NCBI GenBank assembly: GCA_936450465.1
Contig: OW388297.1
Coordinates: 63,858,063 to 63,922,062, forward strand
DNA: 64,000 nt
Reading direction: 5' to 3'
DNA from: Gibbula magus
Lineage: Eukaryota; Mollusca; Gastropoda; Trochida; Trochidae
Each line of letters begins with the position of its first letter. The stretch's first letter is position 1. The notes beneath the pieces were generated by a model that worked only from the letters and a program-made list of their open reading frames with translations, was not told the DNA's origin and made no database searches. Both the position numbers and the translations under genes were made by a program. Positions 1-10,899 of the stretch are shown one piece after another.

Positions 1-58
<58 letters not shown>
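1..58. repeat. (AT)n microsatellite
   Basis: Uninterrupted AT dinucleotide run from the left edge of the window, so its true length is unknown. Confidence 0.97.
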
Positions 59-60
<2 letters not shown>

Positions 61-1772
61 TTCTCTCACTTTGTTAGATACTCACACGTATTCTGTTAAT
101 CTGTCGTCAATACCATGACATTTTGAACAAAACCAAAACATTCCATGTCAAAGCAGTTTATTTATATTAAGGCCAAGGGTCCATAACCAAGATATACAAA
201 AAATAGTTTGTAAAATATACATGTAATTTAAAGAATATTTTACTTTGTTATACATGTATAAATATAATACTGTACACGTCTGATTAGATTGTCCTGCGAT
301 GTGCGTAACAATTATAATTGTCAAATTAATGCAAAGAAGGTTATTTTCAAAAATATTCATGTTGTTTGCAACCTCTTGTACACGTGACAAACGACGACTG
401 CACTGTAACAGATGGGTTATACATGTAAATAATAGCCAATGGTTTGCCATCTACATTTATCATAGCTTGGAGGTAGGACATTACATATACATATACATTT
501 AGTGTAATTTGAATGCATCATATTCAAATAATCTTTAAATAGTTGAACAATATTTTATTCTATTCAAGCAGATCTCTGAATATCTCATAAGTTACTTTTT
601 ATCCTTCTCAAGTGCGTTTAGTTGAATATTTCCTCTAAATACCAGAGACTTAAATTAGTCTTGTTAACATAAACTGCTCATTGCTTAGAGTATCTAAGGA
701 CAGTATCATGAAGGACCATACATCCAAATTCTATTGATAATTTATTTACCCGAGTATAGATATCACATGAGAAATGAGTACGTCACTGAGGGGGATTTTA
801 ACTTGGGCTTTGATAACTGATAACTAGTATAACATATAACAACCTTTAAAATATTTATTTTTATTCGATGTATGTACAGGATCCGAAACAAGTTTAATAA
901 CTTATAATAAAATATATTTCATTCAACATATATGATCATATATTTCAACATGAGCAAATTGGTAAATCTAATTCAAAGGGATCAATATTTATGATTATAT
1001 ATACTGTAAATTACACTATTTAATTATTATGTTTCGAAGTCGTATTCAAAGTTTAGAAATGTTTGATAAGAGACAGTAAGTGAATATTGTAAATATCACA
1101 CTTATCATTTCACATTGACACTTATGGTAAACATGTAAATCATTTGTTGATTGAAATATGATTAAGATTTACTTGCATATTACAATGTGTCTAACTTGTC
1201 CTTTGCAAAGATGCAATTTTACAAGAAGAGGCAAAAAATGTAAATTTTGCTTAAATGGGTTGTAACGTATGGAGAAGGAAAATGGGAAGAAACTGTGTTA
1301 TGTTGAGAAACATCAATAGCGCGTGTTTGTTTACAATTTGAAATATGCGTAAAATGATACCACTGACATTACACATTTCTAAACTTTGAATCTGTTTGAA
1401 GTTTGAAAACCGATATCTTCTAAAACCTCTGACAGGAGGAAACTTTCTCGATGATTGTTAGTGCACACTTTCATTACGATAATGTCCCACTTTCAGTACG
1501 TCGTGTTGCATTAGCATATTTCTAGACCATCTATCCAGTGTATATACACCAACTGAAGCGACAAATTAACATACATTACCAAAACATGTATCACTTTCTA
1601 CATTGATTGTAAGATTTCATATTTTAACTAAAATAAGTTTTTTGATTTTACTAAAATTAAAGTATTAATTAATATATATAATACATGATTTATGCTGCAT
1701 AAAGAAATTCATGTAGGTATATTTTGAAATTTCATATATATTGACTACAGTAATAAATGACCGAGAACGACA
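59..1772. other. AT-rich non-coding DNA, nothing recognised
   Basis: Only short frames without homology-like motifs are present. I looked here for the short first exon expected for Sp5 (an ATG, about 15-20 codons, then a GT donor). No CAGGT-type donor follows a plausible open frame. The stretch is either the intron of the Sp5-like gene or its upstream flank. Confidence 0.6.
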
Positions 1773-1776
1773 TTAA

Positions 1777-2001
1777 AGGGACACTGCGTCGAGGATAGAA
1801 ATAAGTCTCATCTTTATCTCACTAAGCTGATTAGAGTGTCTGCTAACGAGTTACATTTCATTTCACTGTCTACATGCAGTATTTTTATTACCAATTACTT
1901 CAATTGTCTGAAATTAGGTGTCTGTGACTTGTTAGCAGACATGTTAATCAGCACAGGTATATTACACATGATCTGATTTTTATTCTCGACGCGGTGTCCC
2001 T
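1777..2001. mobile_element. TTAA-flanked foldback MITE (Kolobok/T2-like), single copy of its family here
   Basis: The element is 225 bp and is flanked on both sides by TTAA (1773-1776 and 2002-2005). The left end reads AGGGACACTGCGTCGAG. The right end is its near-perfect reverse complement, CTCGACGCGGTGTCCCT. Inside lies a second inverted pair, GTCTGCTAACGAG against CTTGTTAGCAGAC, so most of the element can fold back on itself. No coding capacity. TTAA duplication with 5'-AGG termini is the known Kolobok/T2 pattern; that assignment is inference from the ends only. Confidence 0.8.
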
Positions 2002-2005
2002 TTAA

Positions 2006-3038
2006 TACATTTATATGGAAATTCTTTTAGTTAACCCCCATTAGTAAACAGCTGCTTGAATACAATACATATGTTATGGACTAAGGATTAAATGACAACT
2101 TTCGCAATTATATAAATCACAAAAAATGGAAAGAAACGTAATATTATACCATTAATTGATTAGCATAGAACATATCAGGTTCACCTCATATTATATACAC
2201 TTGAGATAAAATAATAATAATAATAAACCAACCCCTCAACGTTTTAACTAGTACTTTGATTAATACACCTCAATGTGATGCATGTACGACCTTCCGTGCG
2301 AACCATGAATAAAATACATACATTGATAACATATTAACGAATAAGAACTTAGTAATTGTTTTACATATATAATGACGCATAATGATAACCCGAAGTAAAT
2401 CAATAGCATAGTATACTACAGAAGCAATATTTTTAAAGAGGTATATAACTTAAAGGCTTCAGTCATCAGTAGTCATGGTTCTGAATGTTGAATATATTTT
2501 GACAAATATCAAAACATATTAGAAAACATTACAAAAAGCCTACATACTTTTAATGTGGTTCACCATGCTTCAAAGCTGTAGACAGTCACTACCATCCTAT
2601 CATACATGTCAAAAGCTAATTTTAAAATTCGGAAATTATATCTGATTTTGAATTAAATGTAAAATCTCAAAAAATCACATTAGGACACTGTCACACATTA
2701 ACATGTACTTCGTCCTACCCAATGACCTTTTAGAATAAAAACATATAAATTAAAACAGAATAGGTCCTTATTCAACTTGTCTCGACGAACGGTATACGGA
2801 TATTATAATAAAATCACATGGGTGTTAGTAAAGTAATTATAAAACAAACTTTCATAGACCAACTTATAGTCTACTCTGCTTAAATAATTCTGTAGTTATT
2901 GAAAACATACTCATATTGAAATCCTTGTATACATAGCGCATTATCATATCATCAAATGTTATCATGTTCGCTATATTTAATGCATTGTTACTTAGTTTTA
3001 ATTTAAGAGTATTACCTTTCAGTTAAATTACCCCTTAT
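2006..3038. other. AT-rich non-coding DNA, probable intron of the Sp5-like gene
   Basis: No open frame of note. An ATA triplet run occurs at about 2211-2226. The stretch directly precedes the splice acceptor at 3103-3104, so at least its right part should be intronic. Confidence 0.55.
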
Positions 3039-3077
3039 ATGCTACAACAACTGCTACATGCATCTTGTCATTTTGTA

Positions 3078-3104
3078 TTAATCTTCACTTCCGCTGTATT
3101 GCAG
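3078..3104 (+). promoter_or_regulatory. Splice acceptor (3' splice site) of the Sp5-like last exon
   Basis: A pyrimidine-rich stretch (ATCTTCACTTCCGCTGTATT) leads into GCAG, with the AG at 3103-3104. Cutting here leaves an exon whose first codon is GAC in phase 0. Vertebrate Sp5 has, from general knowledge, a very short first exon and a second exon that begins with an Asp codon just before the SP box, the same arrangement. Confidence 0.8.
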
Positions 3105-4163
3105 GACCATCACGAGCCCCCGTCTCCCCTAGCGATGCTGTCTCCCTCCAGTCGCTTCCGGTCCGGTCTTCACGACATCCATAAACCTCTCCCGACCTTC
3201 CTCCAGCTTCCGTCAGCCTGGGCCTCCTCCCACTGTCACACCAACCCTGTCTTCTCTGACGTCACTGCCTCGCATGTGCAGATCCAACATCCGGTACCCA
3301 CACTCAGTGGAGCTATACGTTCTCATGCCCCGTCTCCTGTGACGGCACCCGGATTTAACTATGAACTATACCAGGCACGACTCATGCAGCAGAACCTTCT
3401 CGCTGCCGGACACACCTTCATGTCTCCACCCCCTGTTGCCATGGCAGCAGGACCTGTGTCTCCACTCTCCCCACCGACACAATCCAACGTCCCTAAACAG
3501 CTGTCCCCACCCCCAGCGACTGAGGCCGAGATCCCGTGGTGGAGTGTGCAGACCCACCAACAGAGCCCGAGCCTGTCCCCCGAGAGATTGGGCATCCATT
3601 CAGGCCTCATGTTCCACGGATCGGAGGTTCAGATGGCCTCAGTTCTCCACAGTATGAAGGGACCCGGGAGTGTCCCGCCCACCCGACGGTGCCGTCGATG
3701 TCGCTGCCCGAACTGCCAGAATAGCGGCAACTCCAACAACCCGTCCAAGCGGAAGCAGCACATTTGTCACATCCCGGGGTGTGGCAAGGTATACGGGAAG
3801 ACTTCCCACCTCAAGGCGCACCTCCGTTGGCATACAGGGGAGCGTCCATTTGTGTGTAACTGGTTGTTCTGTGGGAAGAGTTTCACCAGGTCGGACGAGC
3901 TTCAGAGACACCTGAGAACTCACACGGGGGAGAAACGGTTCGCGTGCCAGGAGTGCGGCAAACGCTTCATGCGGAGTGACCATCTCAGTAAACACGTGAA
4001 GACGCACGAGAACAAACGCGTTAAGACCTCGTCACGTGATGACGACACGAGTGACGTCTCTGACGACGAGGACATTGATGTGGATGTGGAATCTGACCTC
4101 TCGTCAGACAACATCGAGTTGGAGAGGGTCGAGGAACACATCACCTCCTCTCCTGTTTTGTAG
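3105..4163 (+). CDS. Sp5: Sp5-like zinc-finger transcription factor, last coding exon (partial; first exon missing)
   Basis: Nuclear Sp/KLF-family transcription factor that binds GC boxes. Vertebrate Sp5 is a direct Wnt/beta-catenin target. Residues are numbered on the frame opened by the ATG at 3039, so exon residue 1 is number 23. The SP box ([10 protein letters not shown]) is at 29-38. A Pro/Ser/Gln-rich middle region includes PWWSVQ at 167-171 and SVLHS at 201-205. The Btd box [10 protein letters not shown] is at 218-227. Three C2H2 fingers follow: C243/C248/H261/H265, C273/C278/H291/H295 and C303/C306/H319/H323. Their recognition helices carry the family-typical KHA, RER and RHK contacts. 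The third finger reads [19 protein letters not shown], which fits Sp5 better than Sp1-4 (ECPKRF) or Sp6-9 (CNKRF). An acidic Asp/Ser/Glu tail covers about 334-366, and the stop is TAG at 4161-4163. The ATG at 3039 lies upstream of the splice acceptor and is probably intronic. GC content is clearly above the surroundings. Confidence 0.95.
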   Translation, partial: DHHEPPSPLAMLSPSSRFRSGLHDIHKPLPTFLQLPSAWASSHCHTNPVFSDVTASHVQIQHPVPTLSGAIRSHAPSPVTAPGFNYELYQARLMQQNLLAAGHTFMSPPPVAMAAGPVSPLSPPTQSNVPKQLSPPPATEAEIPWWSVQTHQQSPSLSPERLGIHSGLMFHGSEVQMASVLHSMKGPGSVPPTRRCRRCRCPNCQNSGNSNNPSKRKQHICHIPGCGKVYGKTSHLKAHLRWHTGERPFVCNWLFCGKSFTRSDELQRHLRTHTGEKRFACQECGKRFMRSDHLSKHVKTHENKRVKTSSRDDDTSDVSDDEDIDVDVESDLSSDNIELERVEEHITSSPVL

Positions 4164-4705
4164 TTCATGACTTCTTTATCCAATGAAAGTGCTTCTTGTT
4201 GATATTCTGCAAGTGCTGAGTTCGGGAATTCCTTACAAGCTTCACAGAGGATTCTATTATTTTGCAAACCCACATAAGATTTGGGAAAACTTAATGGTTT
4301 TAAGTTGTATCTCAAAATTCAGCTGTATGTATACATTTCGTTTGAAGGTTTTCCAAAACTCTGTTTCATCATCACTGATCATCAGTTTATTTTGCGAACG
4401 AAATTTAACGAATTTGCAAATAGTAACATTTGTTCTCATCGAAAAGTCGAAATGTTTATTAGGTAATGAGACTGAAACCCACTTTTGAATTTTAAACGGA
4501 AAGCTTCTTTTAGATAAATGACATTCCAGACATTACGCCGCTTTGTTTATGTATGTTACATCTCCAGAAGAAGGTTTGGTGATAGATGTTATAGATGATT
4601 ATAGTTGTTACTTTGTTATGTTGTTGTTATTATGCTGATCTCACTCGGTACGTGTCAAAGCAATATATCTACTCAATTGATGAATAAAATATCAATATGA
4701 AATTA
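4164..4705 (+). other. 3' untranslated region of the Sp5-like gene
   Basis: AT-rich sequence between the stop codon and the poly(A) signal, with no conserved coding frame. The right end is set by the AATAAA at 4683-4688 and the GT-rich element just after it. I did not find an earlier AATAAA. Confidence 0.6.
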
Positions 4706-4721
4706 TTCGAGTTTGTTTTCG
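4683..4721 (+). terminator. Polyadenylation signal with downstream GT-rich element
   Basis: Canonical AATAAA at 4683-4688, followed about 20-25 bases later by the GT-rich GAGTTTGTTTTCG (4709-4721). Cleavage between about 4698 and 4708 is inferred. It is the first such pairing after the Sp5-like stop codon. Confidence 0.65.
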
Positions 4722-6035
4722 AATTGCCACTTAATTTAATTATAAAGCCTTGAGAGAATAGTTAAACTCGGTCTGTGTCTTTCATATATTACTAAACTTA
4801 GTAAACTACCAAATGGAATTGATAAATGTTATAATTTTTAAATTTAAAAACATAGGTAATTTTCTTACATATTTTGAACTCTGTGTCTGAAATTATTCTC
4901 ATTATAAAATGGTATCCATATCGCCATTACCAGTTGTTATGTCATAAGAACCGGGAACGTATTCATATCCTATGACAAATTATGATATTAAAGCATTTGG
5001 AGGTTCTTAAACAAATGCACATAACGTATAATTTTCACCTGCAACAAGATGTATCAATATTTCAAAGATTGCGGTTGTAGTTCCTGATCGTTTGAATGTG
5101 TACAAAATCTCATTCACTTGTGTAGATTAGAACTTATATGATATGTGTATGCTGACACCCATTAACCAAATTCATATGATCGAGTTCCTTTATCTCATTA
5201 TTAGACCTACCCTTATATACTCGGGGTAATAATGGTTGACACCTAATAGTTATACGAATGAAATGTTTTATAAACAACGTTACGTGTCGGGTTCGATTAT
5301 TTTTTTTATTTTTTATTTTATTTATTTTTTTCCTTTAACTGGATGTCTTTTGTGAATAGTGTCCTTGAGCAATTGCTATTTCTCCACGTGTACTTTAAAC
5401 TACCAGAGAAAGAGGAATATAGGAAAAATGAAATTTATTGTGTCTTGAGATCTTGGCATTGGTATATTGTTACAGTGTTTGAGTGTTCTCATTTGGTCCT
5501 AATAAATAACGAAAGGTTGCACTTGAAAATAAATTCTACTGAACCCAAATATACACAAAATCTGTCATGGAGACTAATTCGCACACAATACATACATGGC
5601 AAGTATTATATAGTTTACATCATGTGTTTTTGCCATTTGATTTCGAAAATACAATAATATCGAACAATATTAATTATTCATGAGTTTAAGTTGCTTAAAT
5701 CCATTTTCTGTTTAGAGGTGTCAACCATTTTTACAATGAGTATATTTCATATCGTTAAACTAGAGATGTTCCATCTTCCTAACTTCCCATAATGTGCATG
5801 ACACTTGAATGATTTTATTGGAGACGTTGGAAAATGTCACAAGAAATGAAAGTATTTCTACATGGAATAAGATAACAGCAAACCCGCCTACTCAAGGCAA
5901 ATATTTCTGAAAAATTATGAGTAAGGTGAAGAACTTGTTTATGCAGCTATACACACGGTGACTATTCGTGAGGAATGTGTCATTGCATGAATATCTTCTT
6001 TCGGCGATTGGACAGTGCAAAGTCATAGGTAGCCT
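4722..6035. other. Intergenic AT-rich DNA, nothing recognised
   Basis: No domain-bearing frame. A T-rich low-complexity run lies at about 5300-5332. The 104-codon frame at 5343-5657 has no recognisable motif and shows no codon signature setting it apart from its surroundings. Confidence 0.5.
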
Positions 6036-6044
6036 ACGATAAGG

Positions 6045-6267
6045 CAACTTCCAAACGCAAGTCTTAACTCTTGCCAGTCTGCATTACTGGCTGATTTAAC
6101 GCTTGCGGTATTTCCCTCGCTTTGTTGTGCCTAGATAGTGAATCGCTGCACTAGATATGCATAGTGGGCCTGGATTTCTAAACACAGATTTCTTAAGGAA
6201 ATACTGCAAGGCCTAAATCAGCCAGTAATAGAGACTGGCAAGAGTTATGCCTTGCATTGGGAAGTTG
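6045..6267. mobile_element. Mutator-like MITE with 9 bp target-site duplication (intact copy)
   Basis: The element is 223 bp. Its terminal inverted repeats are about 55 bp and imperfect: the left end starts CAACTTCCAAACGCAAG and the right end finishes CTTGCATTGGGAAGTTG. Both arms carry ACTCTTGCCAGTCT and GGCTGATTTA in opposite orientation. It is flanked by the exact 9 bp repeat ACGATAAGG (6036-6044 and 6268-6276). Long inverted ends plus a 9 bp duplication are typical of Mutator-like elements. A second copy, split by another insertion, lies at 30672-33417. Confidence 0.88.
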
Positions 6268-6276
6268 ACGATAAGG

Positions 6277-8036
6277 TGGCTTTGGCAGTTTCTTCTACCG
6301 TTAATAACCTAATTAGTAGTAGACATTGTACCCTCTCATGTTCTTAGATTGAGCAGCATCAAATATACAACACCTGTACTGCCTGTTTGACATTGTTTTG
6401 TAATACATTTTATTGAAATGGGCAAATACAATGGGTACATTTAAAACATTTCCTTTGACTTCTCCAATATACAACTGATAATAGTTACCATATGTACCAT
6501 ATTGAGTGTTTACAAAATCTCACATTATTTATACATTACAAGTGTCTTTTGGGTATATAAATTCTGAATTGAACAACGAAAAGATACCAAATCAAACAAG
6601 TATGTCTTAAATAACACAATACTGCAAACAATGTCGAATATGAACAAAACAAATGAGGTTAGAAACATATGAACAAGTAAAATGGCTGAAAGATCTCGTA
6701 TTTGTTGAAAAGGTAAAGTATTGCTTTTCATAATTAGTTAAATTAATATTTAAATTTTGGAAATCGGTTCACTTGTTGGATTGGCATTATACATTGTCTT
6801 CTATGCGAGTAAGTCGAGTCTAAGCGTTGGAAAGAATAATGTTTGTGTAGCTAAGGTACGATTTCGGATTTTGGAGAAAGAACAGCATCTTACATCCCAC
6901 TTAGACCTCGTTGCCCGTAGCAACCATTAAGTGTCATGTTCATTATCGATATCAGGACTCTTTCGTCCAAACAGTCCTCATATTTGATACACGGACACTT
7001 TCAAAACCACTTTTAAACAAAATAAGTTACAGTTTATCAAGGCCAGTGACATAACGATTGAGCTAAACGTTTGATTCACTAAGATCAAGGCGTAAAACAA
7101 TAATTTATTTGATGTAATACTCAATTATACGGTTGGGAGTAAAATACTTGCATCAATTGAGTGACTTCTGCCAAAATATGAACTAGAAAGAATAGACCCA
7201 AAAAATAAACATGACTTTATGTATTTTCTGCCATAAATTCACAACAACCGTTTAGAAAGTTATGTTAGAAATGATAAATATAATAGTTTGAAGCATAGAA
7301 AATAATATACAATGAAGGAAATATATAAAGTAAACAATTTATAAGAATGTTCAAGTAACCTAAATATTGAAAATCCAACCGATTTTAATAATATTTTAAA
7401 GTCACCTTCAGTTTCCATTGTCGCCGAGCCACGCTAATAAGACGACCTCATTCTTCCAAAGCAATCTAGAAATTGACAAACTGTGAAGTTTCGTCGCAAA
7501 TTACCCGTATGTTCGTGAATTGCACGAACCTGCACGATCTTTGAACATGTAGTTCGTGCGCCTAATTTTACATGCGAGAATTACGTGCTAAAATTGGTCA
7601 GGCGGAACATCCGTAGTACTACGCATTTCATTCATACACTAGAGAAGGGGCCACAAAAAGGTTATGGTATTTAACATTATTTAATTTTTTTTAATTTTCC
7701 ATGTTCTTTAACTCGGAATAAGTGAGGTGTAAGTAAGTTACTACCATATTTTCCTCGGACCTGGGCCTCTCGGACAAACTGTCCTGCTATTTCCCGATAC
7801 AACTCGGAAACTATGGTAAAATTTAAAACATATCATCAATTCTTTATGGCTACTGTAGCTAGGGTAAATCGTAACGTAACTTTTGGTTGACATTCCACGA
7901 AGTTGTAACCCTCGTGAAATGAAGAGCCCACAGTGAATGTACAACACTTTATAGCTGGCATTGGACACCCTCATCCAACAGAGGTTACTCAAGTCATTTC
8001 TTCCCACAGAGCAGTGGCGCGTCCAGACATTTTCAA
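6277..8036. other. Intergenic AT-rich DNA, nothing recognised
   Basis: No supported gene. Short inverted stretches around 7505-7560 (GTTCGTG and CACGAAC) are too short and common to classify. Confidence 0.5.
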
Positions 8037-8246
8037 CGGGTGCTGGAGTGGTCACACATTGAAGAATGGGGGGGGGGGGGGGGGGACCTTTTGGGTCCAT
8101 CTTATGTACATGCAAACATTTTCGAAAGGAGGGGGATTATAACCCCCTGATTCACAACCCTTCTTCCCCCTCTGGATCCGCCTGAATGACCTGAGATACC
8201 TCCACTGGCGGGTCCAGCGATGGGGTTCAGAGGGGTCGCTGCATCC
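8012..8246. mobile_element. Degraded DNA-transposon end(s) with poly-G tract
   Basis: Contains CAGTGGCGCGTCCAG (8012-8026), a G run at about 8068-8085, CCCCCTCTGGATCCGCC (8165-8181) and a further CACTGGCGGGTCCAG (8201-8215). The pair CAGTGGCGGATCCAG and its reverse complement is a widespread transposon terminus in metazoan genomes. Here the pieces are diverged and the boundaries unclear, so the family is not assigned. Confidence 0.35.
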
Positions 8247-8980
8247 CATCCGCAAATGGTTACGGGTGGTACTGACAACAGGTAGAGAGCACTATGGTAT
8301 TTTGTAACGTCAAAAATATGTTTTATTTTAAAGGATTTGTGACGACATCAAATCCACAATCAGTTACGGATGGTATTGGGTCAACGTATCTACGGGCTTA
8401 ATATGCATTTCTCCATTTCAAGGAATGCCCAGCATCGTATCTTCAACACAAAGGTGTTCGGTAGCTATTTATAGGGCATTTCGTAACAGCAATAACAAGG
8501 TAACCAGCCGGACAGGTAAGGAATACCTCTGATAACTGGACCAGTAAGCCAAACAAATGCTTGAAGATCCTTCCGCTATGCTGTATGTTTATATGTAACG
8601 ATTGATAACTCGAACGGATTTAGCCTGAGAGTGATGCTCTTTTAATAAAGTGTCGGACCACTTGTCCTATAATCCACAGGATTACGCGTATCTTCGCACC
8701 TGTAGAACGCAAGACGCGGATCCCTTTGTTTATAATCTACACAGGTAAACTAGAGCCTTTCAACATGCCGACATGACAGGCAATGTAGATAACACTGGAT
8801 GTTGACGAGAGAGAATATGTTAAAGGTGTAAATGTCTCCTCACCGATCTGATTAAATAACCATTCCAGGTACACGTGTAAACAAGGAGTGCATGACGTCA
8901 TAGTTGGAATTGTTGTATAGTGTTCAAACTGTGTACAGAGTACTTCTTATTGGTGAAATTTGACACGTTCATTGACAGAA
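8247..8980. other. Intergenic DNA, nothing recognised
   Basis: No supported coding frame, RNA or repeat boundary. Confidence 0.45.
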
Positions 8981-8984
8981 TTAA

Positions 8985-9371
8985 AGAGAATCAATCGAGA
9001 GTATACGCCATTTGTTTGCAATATGTGAAATGAGAAAAACGCTTTATTATCACTAATTTTTTAAACTTTTTTTTAGTTTATAATACTAAACCAGAGTTAT
9101 TGATAAGCAACGGATAACAATGTCATGTTATGTCGTAAAATCTGTCCACATTCGTATCGTCGATAAATGATTTCACTTCTCATAGTGTTTATTGTTTTAT
9201 AAATGTCCACTTCTCTTTGTTCATTTGAAAAATCTAAATGCACCAAAATATCACCCTAAGTAATATGATTCAAGAGAATTGTGTACTTATTATATATTAA
9301 CGACAATATGTGTCAACAGAATGTCCCCTCGAATTTTGTTTTCACCAAAAGAAAACGATAGAACCCTCTCT
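8985..9371. mobile_element. TTAA-flanked element, family E copy 1 (Kolobok/T2-like)
   Basis: The element is 387 bp between TTAA at 8981-8984 and 9372-9375. The right end ends in CGATAGAACCCTCTCT; the left end starts AGAGAATCAATCGAGAG and is more diverged. The internal sequence parallels the copy at 10496-10895: both have GTGAAATGA followed by AAAACGC-type sequence near the left, and a CTCGAATTT/CCCGAATTT block followed by a CCAC or CACC run near the right. Non-coding. Confidence 0.65.
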
Positions 9372-9375
9372 TTAA

Positions 9376-10030
9376 GAGTTGGATGGAATTATTATTGTAT
9401 AGAAACTGATTGAAAGCTCGAGATGGACATAATGTTTCAGATGTTACACACACTGAACAAGTAAAGTTGTTAGCTATTCACGATATTCATTTCCAACGAG
9501 CAACCTTGTTTAAATTTGACACAATATTGACATTCCATTTAATGGTCCCTCCATCAGACAAATTATGCATTCGAAAGGGGTGGCTTGTTATAAGTTAAGG
9601 TAGAAACTTGAAATAATGAACAGAACTTTGGTGAACGTTTACGCTTTACATGTTTAATATAACCGAGGAGTTAAAGAATTGGTACACACTTATTGGCACA
9701 TACACATCTTAATAATTCGAGGTAAAGACAAGTCGTGTCTCTTGGTGTTTTATGTATGAATAAAAGACCTTAATAATTGTTTCTAAAACGGTTGACAGCA
9801 TATCTGTCCATAGGTTTTTCAATAGACATTCAAGAAAAATGAAAGCCTTCATTTTCTAACTAGACTGATGGAAATTGGTAGATTCGACTTGGAGCTGTTC
9901 CTGTAGTGAGTATAGCCTATTCTATTCAACAGGCAACTATATAGAAATGAGCTTCATCACTGTTGGTTGGTTGAAGTCTGCGTGAACTTTTGTATGCAAC
10001 TTTGCTAAACTTGACTTTAAGATATCATCA
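9376..10030. other. Intergenic AT-rich DNA, nothing recognised
   Basis: The 62-codon frame at 9410-9598 begins inside ordinary AT-rich sequence and has no recognisable motif. Confidence 0.45.
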
Positions 10031-10033
10031 ATA

Positions 10034-10195
10034 ACTTACAAGTGCCTAAACCAGCTAGCCCCATCGTATCTGAAAGACCTCATCACAGAGTACAGGCCCA
10101 CCAGAAAACTACGTTCTCAAGATCTTCAACAACTTCTAACTGTGAATATGCTTAATGGAGTTAGCGCTATATAAGTCGCGATCGCCATTATTATT
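10034..10195 (+). pseudogene. 3' end of a CR1/L2-type LINE with internal deletion
   Basis: Frame from 10034 reads TYKCLNQLAPSYLKDLI then TEYRPTRKLRSQDLQQLLTV, the classic C-terminal segment of CR1/L2-like reverse-transcriptase ORFs (compare the copy at 49970-50730). It jumps abruptly to the 3' tail, GTTAGCGCTATATAAGTCGC, and an ATT-rich end. The C-terminal residues between LLTV and the tail are missing, so this is a short dead fragment. Confidence 0.75.
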
Positions 10196-10495
10196 AACTT
10201 AGGGTTTGAAGATCACAGCGATTAATATGGTTACACTGTTGAAATCAGATATCTGATATCCAAAAGTGTATCAAAGGCAAATGTATTTCAAAATGTATCT
10301 CATATATAAGAAGTAGGTCCAATGAAATTCACATCTTTCTTTTTGTCTTATTGAACTCATTGAAATGAAATATTTCAAATTTCAACTGATTATTTATATT
10401 TTATAAAAAGAACTAACGGTTCGTGTATGTCAGCCTGGACTTGGACCAGCCCTGCAGTGTGTGTATACCTGAAATGCGCATTTAAAGGTAGGGTT

Positions 10496-10895
10496 CTGTC
10501 GCCATCTTGGATATTTTGCATTGCGTGAAATGAAAACACGCTATATTGTACTCAATTTTGCAACTTTTTGATAACTAAATACATACACTGATAGAGTATT
10601 CACATGGTAACAAATAACGTGTACTTAAACTAATAAACAATTTGCTGTTATGCTGTAGCGAAGTTTTCACGACCCGCAGCGCCGATGAATGGCTTCAGTT
10701 CTCATTGTTTTATTTTTCAAAAAATGTGCGCTTGTGTTTATCAAGTTTTGAAATATAAAGTCATCAAACTGTTACTTTCATTAGTTTCTTTTAATTTCAC
10801 TGTGTTTTAATCATGTATTAATAACATATATGTGCAAACAGGAATATCCTCCCGAATTTCGTTTCCACAAAAAATACCCCGATAGAACCCTCCTT
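10496..10895. mobile_element. TTAA-flanked element, family E copy 2 (Kolobok/T2-like)
   Basis: The element is 400 bp between TTAA at 10492-10495 and 10896-10899. The left end is AGGTAGGGTTCTGTCG. The right end read inward is AAGGAGGGTTCTATCG, about 13 of 16 matching. It shares its interior with the element at 8985-9371. A remnant of the same right end, without the terminus, lies near 22320-22395. Non-coding. Confidence 0.75.
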
Positions 10896-10899
10896 TTAA

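Noticed and set aside
1..3038. First exon of the Sp5-like gene
   Set aside because: I looked for a short open frame ending in a GT donor in phase 0. The only CAGGT words (near 1955 and 2178) are not preceded by a suitable frame, and the first lies inside a MITE.
3359..4315. Other open frames overlapping the zinc-finger exon on both strands
   Set aside because: They are shadows of the GC-rich Sp5-like coding sequence. Only the frame with zinc fingers has conserved motifs.
7741..8255. Frames of 67-124 codons around the poly-G tract
   Set aside because: They overlap on both strands, contain poly-Gly or poly-Pro from the G run, and coincide with transposon-end words.
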